Positions 24,761 through 33,328 of a stretch of 39,036 bases of DNA are shown here, in pieces. Source of the stretch: an uncultured Pelagibacteraceae bacterium (lineage in GTDB: Bacteria > Pseudomonadota > Alphaproteobacteria > Pelagibacterales > Pelagibacteraceae); the NCBI GenBank assembly GCA_902560685.1, contig CACEMT010000009.1:1-39036 (forward strand). The letters are read 5' to 3'. Every line of letters begins with the position of its first letter. Position 1 is the stretch's first letter. Position numbers and translations under genes: made by a program. Below the pieces are notes generated by a model that searched no databases, was not told the DNA's origin, and saw only the letters and a program-made list of their open reading frames with translations.

Positions 24761-25663
24761 TTAGTTTGGATAATTTTTAATCCAGTGCTTTGCAATATCT
24801 ATCCTTTTACAAATCCATACATCATTAAATTTTAGGACATAATCTAAGAATTTTTTAAGGGACTGTATTCTTCCCGGTCTTCCAATTAATCTACAATGCA
24901 ATCCAACAGACATCATTTTTGGATTAGTTTTACCTTCTTCATATAGAGCGTCAAAACTATCTTTTAAATATGTATAAAATTGTTCTCCACTGTTAAAGCC
25001 TTGGCTTGTAGCAAATCTCATATCGTTATTATCTAAAGTATAGGGAACAATTAATTGTTTTTTATTTTTTCTATATTCCCAATAAGGCAAATCATCACTG
25101 TAGGAGTCGCTATCGTATAAAAACTCACCATCATCAAATACTAAGTCTCTGGTATTTGGACTACATCTTCCTGTGTACCAACCCAAAGGTCTTTTGCCAA
25201 AAATTTTTTTTATAGTTTTAATAGCTAATTTCATATCTTTTTTTTCAGTACTTTTTTTTACATTTTGATAGTCAATCCATCTCCAGCCATGACAGGCAAC
25301 TTCATAATTTCCATTCTTTATTGCATCACATACTTCTGGATTTCTTTCTAAAGCCATTGCAACACCAAAAATTGTTATAGGTATTTTTTTTTCTTGAAAT
25401 AATTTATGAAGTCTCCAAAAACCTCTTCTTGAACCATATTCATACATTGACTCCATATTAATATGTCTGTCTTTAAATGCTTGTGCTCCTATAATTTCTG
25501 ATAAAAAAGTTTCAGAATGTTTATCACCATGAAGAATATTATTTTCACCACCTTCCTCATAGTTAAGAACTATTTGTAAAGCAAGTTTTGCATTATTTGG
25601 CCAAACCACTTTTGGTTCTTTTGAACCATAACCTATCATATCTCTTGGATATTTTTTTGACAT
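24761..25663 (-). CDS. puuE: Allantoinase, PuuE type
   Basis: A 300-aa polysaccharide-deacetylase-fold protein of the metal-independent allantoinase (PuuE) group, which opens allantoin to allantoate. Typical stretches are YPRDMIGYGSKEPKVVWPN at the N-terminus, NYEEGGENNILHGD, the NodB-like motif EVACHGWRWIDYQ and the GWYTGRCSPNTRDLV segment. It is unrelated in fold to the amidohydrolase AllB. It sits four bases after the ArgE-like gene and eight before allantoicase. No uricase or 5-hydroxyisourate enzymes are in the window, so the pathway appears to start at imported allantoin. Confidence 0.93.
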   Translation of the reverse strand: MSKKYPRDMIGYGSKEPKVVWPNNAKLALQIVLNYEEGGENNILHGDKHSETFLSEIIGAQAFKDRHINMESMYEYGSRRGFWRLHKLFQEKKIPITIFGVAMALERNPEVCDAIKNGNYEVACHGWRWIDYQNVKKSTEKKDMKLAIKTIKKIFGKRPLGWYTGRCSPNTRDLVFDDGEFLYDSDSYSDDLPYWEYRKNKKQLIVPYTLDNNDMRFATSQGFNSGEQFYTYLKDSFDALYEEGKTNPKMMSVGLHCRLIGRPGRIQSLKKFLDYVLKFNDVWICKRIDIAKHWIKNYPN

Positions 25664-25667
25664 TTAT

Positions 25668-26858
25668 TTAATTTTGTATTGATTTATCTTTAACACCATT
25701 CAAGAAATTTAAACATTTCTTAATTTCTTCTAATTTAATAAATTCATCTATTTTATGAGCTTGTTCTATTGATCCCGGACCACATACAGCAGTACTTATA
25801 CCTATTTCTTGAAACAGACCTGCTTCTGTTCCAAATGAAACCACTTCTCTTGAATTGTCACCTGTTATACTAGAAACAAACTCACATGCTTCAGATTTTT
25901 CATCTCGATCAAATCCAATTATTTCACCAATTATTTCTTTTGAAATTTTTGAGTCTGGATAAACTTTTTTCATTTCAGGCAAAAGTATTTCATCAACATA
26001 TTTGGCTAGTTCTGCGTTTAAATATACCGCATCATCTTTAACTACAGGTCTTGTCTCCCATTTAACATGACATTTGTCAGAAATCACATTATGCGCAATC
26101 CCTCCAAATATTCCTCCAACAGAAAGAGTAGAGTAAGGAGGATCAAATATAGAATTTTTTGGAACTCTATCTTTTAGTTTATCTCTTAGTTCAATAAGTT
26201 TATTAACATATCTAGCTGCATACTCGACTGCACTAACACCTTTATGAGGTTGAGAACTATGACCAGCCAAACCCTCAAAATATGTTGTATATTCATAAGC
26301 ACCTTTATGAGCGTCAATGATTTTCATATTTGTAGGTTCCCCCACAATACATATTCCTTTTTTAAATCCTCTTTCTTTTAGTTCTTTAATTAATAATGGA
26401 GCCCCTATACACGCCGTCTCCTCATCAAACGTAAATGAAAAATTAATATCCCTATCCAAATTTGATTTTGAAAAAACCGGTGCAAAGGCTAATGTACATG
26501 CAATAAATCCTTTCATATCACACGAGCCTCTACCATATAGCTTGTCACCTTTAATTGTAGCTTTAAACGGATCTGTAGACCAACCTTTGGAAACAGGCAC
26601 TACATCTGTATGACCTGATAAAATTATTGGAATTTTTCCATTAGGTTTTTTAGCCTTTATTGTAGCAAAAAGATTTACTCTTTTTTTGTCATCATCAAAT
26701 GTTCTAAATGAAGTTGCGCCTAGCTTTTTTAAAATATCATCACAATAATTGATTAGGGAATTGTTATCTTCCCCAGAAATTGTTTTAAAAGATATGAGAT
26801 CTGATAAAATTTTTATTGAATTATTGTAAAGTTCGTTGTTATTATTTTCTGTACTCAT
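25668..26858 (-). CDS. argE: M20 metallopeptidase, acetylornithine deacetylase (ArgE)-like
   Basis: A 396-aa di-zinc amidohydrolase. Ligands are visible in SGHTDVVP (His and Asp), GRGSCDMKG (bridging Asp), FDEETACIG (catalytic Glu pair), and the C-terminal EQAHKIDEF (His); the dimerisation domain lies between. The start used is the ATG at 26858; an upstream TTG at 26870 is in frame but unnecessary. ArgE removes acetyl from N-acetylornithine. Here, however, it is the first gene of the allantoin operon, four bases from puuE, so another N-acyl or N-carbamoyl substrate is possible. Only 27 bases separate it from the divergent csaA. Confidence 0.85.
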   Translation of the reverse strand: MSTENNNNELYNNSIKILSDLISFKTISGEDNNSLINYCDDILKKLGATSFRTFDDDKKRVNLFATIKAKKPNGKIPIILSGHTDVVPVSKGWSTDPFKATIKGDKLYGRGSCDMKGFIACTLAFAPVFSKSNLDRDINFSFTFDEETACIGAPLLIKELKERGFKKGICIVGEPTNMKIIDAHKGAYEYTTYFEGLAGHSSQPHKGVSAVEYAARYVNKLIELRDKLKDRVPKNSIFDPPYSTLSVGGIFGGIAHNVISDKCHVKWETRPVVKDDAVYLNAELAKYVDEILLPEMKKVYPDSKISKEIIGEIIGFDRDEKSEACEFVSSITGDNSREVVSFGTEAGLFQEIGISTAVCGPGSIEQAHKIDEFIKLEEIKKCLNFLNGVKDKSIQN

Positions 26859-26885
26859 AAATATAATCAATTATATATTAAAAAA

Positions 26886-27227
26886 ATGAAAGAACAAATA
26901 ACCTACGATATTTTTAATAAAGTAGATATAAGATTAGGGACTGTTATATCTGTAAAGAAAAACGAAAAGGCTAGAAAACCTTCATTAGTTGTGGAAGTGG
27001 ACTTTGGAAAAGAAATAGGAATTAAACAATCTTCTGCCCAAATTACACATTATTATAATGAAGAAAATTTAACGGGAAAACAAGTTATAGCTGTTTGTAA
27101 TTTTCCAGAAAAAAATATAGCAGGAGTGGTTTCTCAAGTTTTAATTCTAGGATCTGTAGATTCAGAAGGTAAGGTAACTTTAGTTCACCCCTCACAAAAA
27201 GCTGATAACGGTCTTCCAATAGCTTAA
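26886..27227 (+). CDS. csaA: CsaA-like tRNA-binding protein
   Basis: A 113-aa single-domain OB-fold protein. The EMAP/tRNA-binding pattern is evident: FNKVDIRLGTVISV, then SAQITHYY, and CNFPEKNIAGVVSQVLILG. CsaA is a small dimeric tRNA-binding protein reported to have chaperone-like activity in export. It begins a plus-strand run; the LysE-type gene starts four bases after its stop. Confidence 0.88.
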   Translation: MKEQITYDIFNKVDIRLGTVISVKKNEKARKPSLVVEVDFGKEIGIKQSSAQITHYYNEENLTGKQVIAVCNFPEKNIAGVVSQVLILGSVDSEGKVTLVHPSQKADNGLPIA

Positions 27228-27231
27228 TTAA

Positions 27232-27819
27232 ATGCACCCAGAACTGTTATTATTAATTGGTATTTCATTTTCAATGGGTTTTACACCAGGCCCAAACAAT
27301 GCTGTAGCATCTTATTCTGCATTTAATTTTGGAGTAAGAAAAACCCTTCCAATAATTTTAGGAGTAGGTTTAGGTTATACTGTTTTGGTAGTTTTATTAA
27401 TATTTGCTTTAATTTCAGTTTTTCAAAAATATCCTTATTTGCAAGAAATAATTAGAATTTTAGGATCAATATTTTTAATTTATTTAGCTTATAAAATTTC
27501 TTTTTCTAAAAGTAAATCTCAATCAAAAACAGAAAATCCCGTTAAATTTTATGAAACATTTTTTTTCCAATTTATAAACCCCAAAGGAGTAATGGCAGCG
27601 ATCACTCTTATTTCTAAATTTGTATCGCAAGAAAATTATATTAGTTCTTCAATCACAGTAATTGTAGTTTGTTCTGTTACTGCTTTTTTAAGTATAACAA
27701 GTTGGGCCTTATTAGGTAAATTTTTAAGAAAATTCGCGACAAATAATGAATTCATTAAAAGGTTTAATTATGCTATGTCCATCCTACTTGTTGGGTGTGT
27801 TGCAAGTTTTTATATATAA
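27232..27819 (+). CDS. LysE-family amino-acid exporter
   Basis: A 195-aa membrane protein with about six predicted helices. The N-terminal ISFSMGFTPGPNNAVASYSAF is the LysE/RhtB signature, including the conserved PGPN turn; the NPKGVMAAITLISKF segment follows the cytoplasmic loop. The family exports basic or neutral amino acids or related metabolites. It lies four bases after csaA and three before aconitase. Confidence 0.87.
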   Translation: MHPELLLLIGISFSMGFTPGPNNAVASYSAFNFGVRKTLPIILGVGLGYTVLVVLLIFALISVFQKYPYLQEIIRILGSIFLIYLAYKISFSKSKSQSKTENPVKFYETFFFQFINPKGVMAAITLISKFVSQENYISSSITVIVVCSVTAFLSITSWALLGKFLRKFATNNEFIKRFNYAMSILLVGCVASFYI

Positions 27820-27822
27820 ATT

Positions 27823-30492
27823 ATGAAACCTGGAAATAAAAATTCATTTAAATCTCTAAAATCAATAAAGATAAATAACAAAGACTATAAATATTTTTCC
27901 TTAGTAGAGGCTGAAAAAAATGGTTTAAAAGGAATTTCAAATTTACCGAAATCATTAAAAGTTTTGTTAGAAAATCTACTTAGATATGAAGATGATTTGT
28001 CAGTTACCAAAGATCAAATAGAAGCAGTTCAAAAATGGTTAAAAGAAAAAAAATCAAATACTGAAATAGCTTACAGGCCTGCAAGAGTTTTGTTACAAGA
28101 TTATACTGGAATTCCTGCTGTTGCAGATTTAGCAGCAATGCGAGAAGCTGTTAAAGAAAAAAATAAAGATCCCAATACTATCAATCCACTTTCTGCCGTT
28201 GATTTAGTAATAGATCATTCAGTACAAGTTGATCAATCAGCAAAACCTGATTCTTTTGAAAAAAATGTTGATATAGAGTTTAAAAGAAATGGTGAAAGAT
28301 ATTCGTTTTTAAAGTGGGGACAACAAGCTTTTAATAATTTTAGAATTGTTCCACCAGGAACTGGTATCTGCCACCAAGTAAATTTAGAGTATTTATCAAA
28401 AGTTGTTTGGTCAGAAAAATATAAAGAAGATGAATATTTATTTCCTGACACTTTAGTTGGAACAGATAGTCATACAACAATGGTAAATGGTTTATCTGTA
28501 CTTGGCTGGGGAGTTGGTGGAATAGAGGCTGAAGCAGGAATGCTTGGTCAGCCAATTTCAATGTTAATTCCTGAAGTTATAGGTTTTGAAGTAAAAAATA
28601 AAATGCCCGAAGGTACTACAGCTACTGATTTAGTTTTAACAGTTGTAAAAATTTTAAGAGACAAAGGAGTTGTTGGAAAATTTGTAGAATTTTATGGAGA
28701 TGGATTAAAAAATCTAACACTTGCCGATAGAGCAACTATCGCAAATATGGCTCCAGAATATGGAGCTACTTGCGGTTTTTTTCCAATTGATGATGAAACT
28801 TTAAAATATTTAAGATTTTCTGGAAGAAATGAACATATAGTTTCTATAGTAGAAAAATATGCAAAAGAGCAGGGATTGTGGGCAAGTGAAAATATTGAAT
28901 TTACAGATAAGGTTTCACTAGACATGTCTTCAATTGTTCCAACAATATCTGGACCAAAAAGACCTCAAGATAAAGTTTTATTAAACGAAGCATCATCAGA
29001 ATTTAAAAAAGTATTTGAAAATATTACAGGGCGAAAGGAAAAGCATATTTCAAAAGTTAATGGAGCTGATTTTGAAATTAAAGACGGCTCTATATTAATT
29101 GCAGCAATAACTTCATGTACAAATACATCTAATCCAAATGTTTTAATAGGAGCAGGTTTGTTGGCAAAAAAAGCTGTGGAACTTGGGTTAAAAACAAAAC
29201 CTTGGGTAAAAACTTCATTAGCACCAGGATCGCAAGTAGTAACCGATTATTTGGAAAAAGCAGGCCTTAATAAATACCTAGATGAATTAGGATTTAATTT
29301 AGTTGGCTATGGATGCACAACATGCATTGGAAACTCAGGTCCATTGCCTGATAATATTGTAGAAGCAATTGAAAAAGAAAATATATACGCTGTATCAGTT
29401 TTATCTGGTAATAGAAATTTTGAAGGTCGTATATCACCACACATAAAAGCAAATTATTTGGCATCACCTCCTCTTGTTGTTGCTTATGCTTTAGCCGGTC
29501 ATATGGAAGTAGATTTATACAAAAATCCTTTGGGAAAAGATAAAAATGGTAAAGATATTTTTTTAAAAGATATTTGGCCCTCAAATAAAGAGATAGAAGA
29601 TACTTTAAGAGAAGCATTAAATGCAAAAATGTTTGTTGAAAGATACTCCAATGTTTCTGAAGGACCAGTTCAATGGCAAAAAATTAAAACCGAAAAAAGT
29701 AGTATTTATAAATGGGATGAAGGATCAACATATGTAAAAAGACCACCTTTTTTTGATAATATGCCAGATGAGCCAGAGGGATTTAAAAAAATTAAAGATG
29801 CTAGGCCATTATTGATTTTGGGAGATATGGTTACTACAGATCATATTTCTCCAGCAGGTTCTATTCAAGAAGAAAGTCCAACTGGTCAATATTTTATGGA
29901 ACATCAAATTTTACCAAAAGATTATAATTCTTACGGATCAAGAAGGGGAAATCACGAGGTTATGATGAGAGGTACATTTGCTAATATAAGAATTAGAAAT
30001 GAGATAGCGCCAGGTACCGAAGGCGGTTTTACAAAGTTATTTCCAGAAGGAAAGGTCATGACAGTTTATGATGCGGTAGTAGAGTACAAAAAAAGAGGAA
30101 CCGATTTAGTTGTAATAGGTGGAAAAGAATATGGAACTGGTTCATCTAGAGATTGGGCCGCAAAAGGTACTAAATTATTAGGTATTAAAACAGTTATAGC
30201 TGAAAGTTTTGAAAGAATTCATCGGTCTAATCTTATTGGAATGGGAATATTGCCTTTGCAATTTATGGATGGAATGAATAGATCAAATTTAAATATCAAA
30301 GGATCTGAGTTAATTAGTGTATTAAATATCGAAAAAGGTCTATCTCCTTCGGATAAAGTAGAATTAGAAATAAAATACATATCTGGCGATATAAAGAAAA
30401 TTAAAACATTGTGCAGAATAGATACTAAAAATGAGTTAGAATACTATAAAAATGGTGGGATTCTACAATATGTTCTAAGAAATATGATTTAA
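27823..30492 (+). CDS. acnA: Aconitate hydratase A
   Basis: A full-length 889-aa AcnA/IRP1-type aconitase, isomerising citrate to isocitrate in the TCA cycle. The [4Fe-4S] cysteines are in TSCTNTSNP and GYGCTTCIGNSG; the substrate-binding swivel domain contains YGSRRGNHEVMMRGTFAN and KEYGTGSSRDWAAKGT. DSHTTMVNGLSVLGWGVGGIEAE is present in domain 1. It is tightly packed between the exporter and the YfgM-like gene (one base gap), so it is probably co-transcribed with csaA. Confidence 0.97.
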   Translation: MKPGNKNSFKSLKSIKINNKDYKYFSLVEAEKNGLKGISNLPKSLKVLLENLLRYEDDLSVTKDQIEAVQKWLKEKKSNTEIAYRPARVLLQDYTGIPAVADLAAMREAVKEKNKDPNTINPLSAVDLVIDHSVQVDQSAKPDSFEKNVDIEFKRNGERYSFLKWGQQAFNNFRIVPPGTGICHQVNLEYLSKVVWSEKYKEDEYLFPDTLVGTDSHTTMVNGLSVLGWGVGGIEAEAGMLGQPISMLIPEVIGFEVKNKMPEGTTATDLVLTVVKILRDKGVVGKFVEFYGDGLKNLTLADRATIANMAPEYGATCGFFPIDDETLKYLRFSGRNEHIVSIVEKYAKEQGLWASENIEFTDKVSLDMSSIVPTISGPKRPQDKVLLNEASSEFKKVFENITGRKEKHISKVNGADFEIKDGSILIAAITSCTNTSNPNVLIGAGLLAKKAVELGLKTKPWVKTSLAPGSQVVTDYLEKAGLNKYLDELGFNLVGYGCTTCIGNSGPLPDNIVEAIEKENIYAVSVLSGNRNFEGRISPHIKANYLASPPLVVAYALAGHMEVDLYKNPLGKDKNGKDIFLKDIWPSNKEIEDTLREALNAKMFVERYSNVSEGPVQWQKIKTEKSSIYKWDEGSTYVKRPPFFDNMPDEPEGFKKIKDARPLLILGDMVTTDHISPAGSIQEESPTGQYFMEHQILPKDYNSYGSRRGNHEVMMRGTFANIRIRNEIAPGTEGGFTKLFPEGKVMTVYDAVVEYKKRGTDLVVIGGKEYGTGSSRDWAAKGTKLLGIKTVIAESFERIHRSNLIGMGILPLQFMDGMNRSNLNIKGSELISVLNIEKGLSPSDKVELEIKYISGDIKKIKTLCRIDTKNELEYYKNGGILQYVLRNMI

Positions 30493-30493
30493 T

Positions 30494-31138
30494 ATGGATG
30501 AAGATATATCAATAATTAACACCAATACAAGAAAAGAAAAAATTAAAAATTTTTTTATTAATAATAAAAAATATTTAATTATAATTATATCTTTACTATT
30601 AGTAATTATATTTACTTTCTTTTTATTAGAAGAAATTAAAGATAGGAAAACAAAAAATTTATCAGATAAATACAACAATATAACAATTAACTTTAATAAT
30701 TCTGATAAAATAAATATTAAAAATGAATTAGTAGAAATAATTAAGAAAAAAGATTCTACTTATTCACCTCTTGCTTTGTATTTTATTATAGATAATGAAA
30801 TTCAAGCATCAAACCAGGAAATTAATCAATATTTTGATATTATAATTAATGAAACAAACCTTGAAAAAGAAATTAAAAATCTAATAATTTATAAAAAAGG
30901 TTTATTTAATTCAGAATTTGAAAATGAAAATAATTTAATGCTAATTTTGAATCCTCTAATCAAATCTGAAAGTATTTGGAAGTCCCACGCATTATATTTA
31001 ATTGCTGAATACTTTTTTAATAAAAATCAAAAACAAAAAGCAAAAGAATTTTATACAAAAATATTAACTTACGAAAAAAGTAATGAAAATATAAAATTTG
31101 AAGCGCAAAAAAGATTAAGTAGAGATCTAAGTGAATAA
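30494..31138 (+). CDS. YfgM-like single-pass membrane protein with TPR-type domain
   Basis: A 214-aa bitopic protein: a short N-terminal cytoplasmic stretch, one membrane helix (about residues 26-47, YLIIIISLLLVIIFTFFLL) and a periplasmic helical domain in which SHALYLIAEYFFNKNQKQKA looks like a TPR unit. This matches the YfgM/TPR_21 family, which associates with the Sec translocon and periplasmic chaperones. Its stop overlaps the next, BamB-like, gene by eight bases, the usual YfgM-BamB pairing. Confidence 0.75.
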   Translation: MDEDISIINTNTRKEKIKNFFINNKKYLIIIISLLLVIIFTFFLLEEIKDRKTKNLSDKYNNITINFNNSDKINIKNELVEIIKKKDSTYSPLALYFIIDNEIQASNQEINQYFDIIINETNLEKEIKNLIIYKKGLFNSEFENENNLMLILNPLIKSESIWKSHALYLIAEYFFNKNQKQKAKEFYTKILTYEKSNENIKFEAQKRLSRDLSE

Positions 31139-32438
31139 ATTATTTTATTTATTAGTAACTTTTTTATTTTTATCAAGCTGTTCATTGGACACAAAATCCG
31201 GGTTATGGACTAAAACTGAAGAACTTGACTCTGAAAATAAAAATTTAGAAGTTAAAATATTCGAAGAAAATGAAATATACGAAAGAGAACTTAATATTGA
31301 TCTAAAAATTAAATTAAGAAATAACTTTAAAAAAAATAGCTTCATAAATAATCTTAGTAATAATAATGGTGTAGTAAATTTTGATGGATCTATTGATAAA
31401 ATAAAAAAGTTTAAATTTTCAAAAATAGATCAATTTGACAATTATCAACCAGAGTTACTTATTACTAAAAATAATAATTTAATCTTTTTTGATGATAAAG
31501 GAACTGTTCTCAATTTTTCTTCAGACAATGAGTTAATTTGGAAAAATAATTATTATTCTAAAAGAGAAAAAAAACTTAAACCAATATTATATTTTGCAGC
31601 AAATGAAAAAACTTTAGTTGTTGCTGACAGTATATCAAAATATTATGCAATAAATATTAATGATGGAAAACTAAATTGGATAAATAACAACATTGCCCCC
31701 TTTAATTCTCAAATTAAAATATTTAAAGATAAATTTTTTGTAGTTGATTTCGAAAATATTTTAAGATGTTTTTCAATTAAAAATGGTAAAGAAATTTGGA
31801 ATTTTAAAACTGAAAAATCATTTATAAAATCTCAACAAAAACTTTCTTTAATCATAAATAATAATAGAGTTATTTTTACAAATACATTAGGTGATATAAG
31901 CTCGCTAGATATCGAAACAGGTAATCTAATATGGCAAACTCCTACCCAGAGCAGCGATATATATGAAAACTATTTTTCTTTAAAAAATTCTGATTTAATC
32001 TCAGAAAATAACACTATTTATTTTTCAAATAACCAAAACGAATTTTTTGCAATAGATCAAAGAAATGGTGTAATTAAATGGAAGCAAAATTTAAACTCAA
32101 ATTTAAGACCAACTTATGCAGATAATTTGGTGTTTACTATAACACTCGAAGGCTATTTTGTGGCTATAGATTCAAGAAATGGAAATATTGTTAGAATGAC
32201 AAATATTATTAACAAAATCAAAAAATATAAAAAAGAAAATATTAAACCAATAGGTTTTATTGTATCTCAGGACAAAGTGTATTTAAGTTTAAGTAACGGA
32301 AGATTGATAATAATTGAAACCTTAACTGGAAAACCAATAGATATTAAAAAAATTGACAATGAGAAAATTTCAAGACCGTATGTTTTAAATAATGACATGT
32401 ATATTATAAAAGATAACGCTATTTTAAAATTAAACTGA
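31131..32438 (+). CDS. bamB: BamB-like PQQ-repeat outer-membrane lipoprotein
   Basis: A 435-aa lipoprotein: the N-terminal signal ends in the lipobox FLSSCS (Cys17), then about 90 residues of linker and a beta-propeller of PQQ-like repeats recognisable by their W-containing blade ends (GKLNWINN, GKEIWNFKTE, GNLIWQTPTQ, GVIKWKQN). BamB is a scaffold subunit of the BAM outer-membrane assembly complex. Its place directly after a YfgM-like gene is the classical order. In many proteobacteria the GTPase gene der follows; here a cupin does. Confidence 0.8.
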   Translation: MNKLFYLLVTFLFLSSCSLDTKSGLWTKTEELDSENKNLEVKIFEENEIYERELNIDLKIKLRNNFKKNSFINNLSNNNGVVNFDGSIDKIKKFKFSKIDQFDNYQPELLITKNNNLIFFDDKGTVLNFSSDNELIWKNNYYSKREKKLKPILYFAANEKTLVVADSISKYYAININDGKLNWINNNIAPFNSQIKIFKDKFFVVDFENILRCFSIKNGKEIWNFKTEKSFIKSQQKLSLIINNNRVIFTNTLGDISSLDIETGNLIWQTPTQSSDIYENYFSLKNSDLISENNTIYFSNNQNEFFAIDQRNGVIKWKQNLNSNLRPTYADNLVFTITLEGYFVAIDSRNGNIVRMTNIINKIKKYKKENIKPIGFIVSQDKVYLSLSNGRLIIIETLTGKPIDIKKIDNEKISRPYVLNNDMYIIKDNAILKLN

Positions 32439-32440
32439 TT

Positions 32441-32872
32441 ATGATTTTAAAACTTCTTGAAAAACTTGGAAGAAAAAAAACAGTATTAGATAGAGGACCT
32501 TCTCATCCAAAATTTAGTGAAGCAAAACCATGGTTAAATAGATATTATGTTTTATTTAGATATCGCCCAAGATGGTTTCCATTCAACATAATAATTCACG
32601 AAATGCTTGACGATGATCATGGAGACGGTGTTCATAATCATCTATGCCCATATATGACTATAATAATTAAAGGTGGGTATTGGGAAACAACAAAAACAGG
32701 AAAGCATTGGAGGTCTCCAGGTTATATAGGTTTCAGGTCTGCCAATAACTTTCACAGAGTTGATTTAAAACCAGGAACAAAACCTATGACCATATTTATT
32801 CCTGGCCCTTTTGGTTTAAGAAAAGGTCCAAGATCAGAATATGGAATTGATTTTAAAACTAAAATTAAATGA
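32441..32872 (+). CDS. Cupin-fold protein of unknown function
   Basis: A 143-aa single-domain protein resembling RmlC-like cupins. The central stretch GDGVHNHLCPYMTIIIKGGYWE gives a possible metal site (two His plus Glu), and a third His appears in NNFHRVDL. No cysteine or Tyr-based dioxygenase signature identifies a substrate. It starts two bases after the BamB-like stop and converges with the minus-strand conserved unknown, overlapping it by eight bases. Function cannot be assigned. Confidence 0.65.
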   Translation: MILKLLEKLGRKKTVLDRGPSHPKFSEAKPWLNRYYVLFRYRPRWFPFNIIIHEMLDDDHGDGVHNHLCPYMTIIIKGGYWETTKTGKHWRSPGYIGFRSANNFHRVDLKPGTKPMTIFIPGPFGLRKGPRSEYGIDFKTKIK

Positions 32873-33326
32873 AAGGGTTGTAAGCCCACTGAAGTATAGC
32901 TTGTCTCTGCCTTCTTCTGCATCCAAGGTCATTTTTTTCACAATTTTTTTCAATTGCCAAAACATGTCTTCTAAAATTTTTCCATCTTTTAATTTGGATT
33001 TCATCAATATGATGAATTCTTCTTCCATTACAAAACCTGCAATACCATTGAAACCATCCTAATGGGTCTTCTTTAAAAATCCATCCTTTTTCAATCCAAT
33101 GTTCTCTTGATAATCCTGATTTAACTTTAAATCTATTAATACTTACATCAAAATTTTTACTCAACTTGGCATTTTTAAACCATGAGGATGGAAATTCTTT
33201 TATTTTAGGTCCAAAATATGAGCCTCCAAAAACTCCAAGCTCCATCATTTTTTTTGGTGTTAATTCTGGTTTAAAAATTTTATAAAAATCAAGATTAATT
33301 GATTTTTTTTTATATATTTTTTTCAT
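32865..33326 (-). CDS. Conserved Trp/Arg-rich protein of unknown function
   Basis: A 153-aa protein I cannot name. It looks like a widespread uncharacterised family: FKPELTPKKMMELGVFGGSY near the N-terminus, then GWFQWYCRFCNGRR, RRHVLAIEKNC and CRRRQRQAILQWAY. Trp, Arg and four Cys residues in the C-terminal half could build a small-ligand or nucleic-acid site. It starts two bases after the diaminopropionate-lyase-like gene, the last member of the glutamine-synthetase operon, and its 3' end overlaps the convergent cupin gene by eight bases. Confidence 0.7.
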   Translation of the reverse strand: MKKIYKKKSINLDFYKIFKPELTPKKMMELGVFGGSYFGPKIKEFPSSWFKNAKLSKNFDVSINRFKVKSGLSREHWIEKGWIFKEDPLGWFQWYCRFCNGRRIHHIDEIQIKRWKNFRRHVLAIEKNCEKNDLGCRRRQRQAILQWAYNPFI

Positions 33327-33328
33327 TT

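Noticed and set aside
29294-29626. 110-codon minus-strand open frame inside aconitase
   Set aside because: Antisense to a well conserved gene, Leu/Tyr-rich by reverse-complement bias, no own signals.
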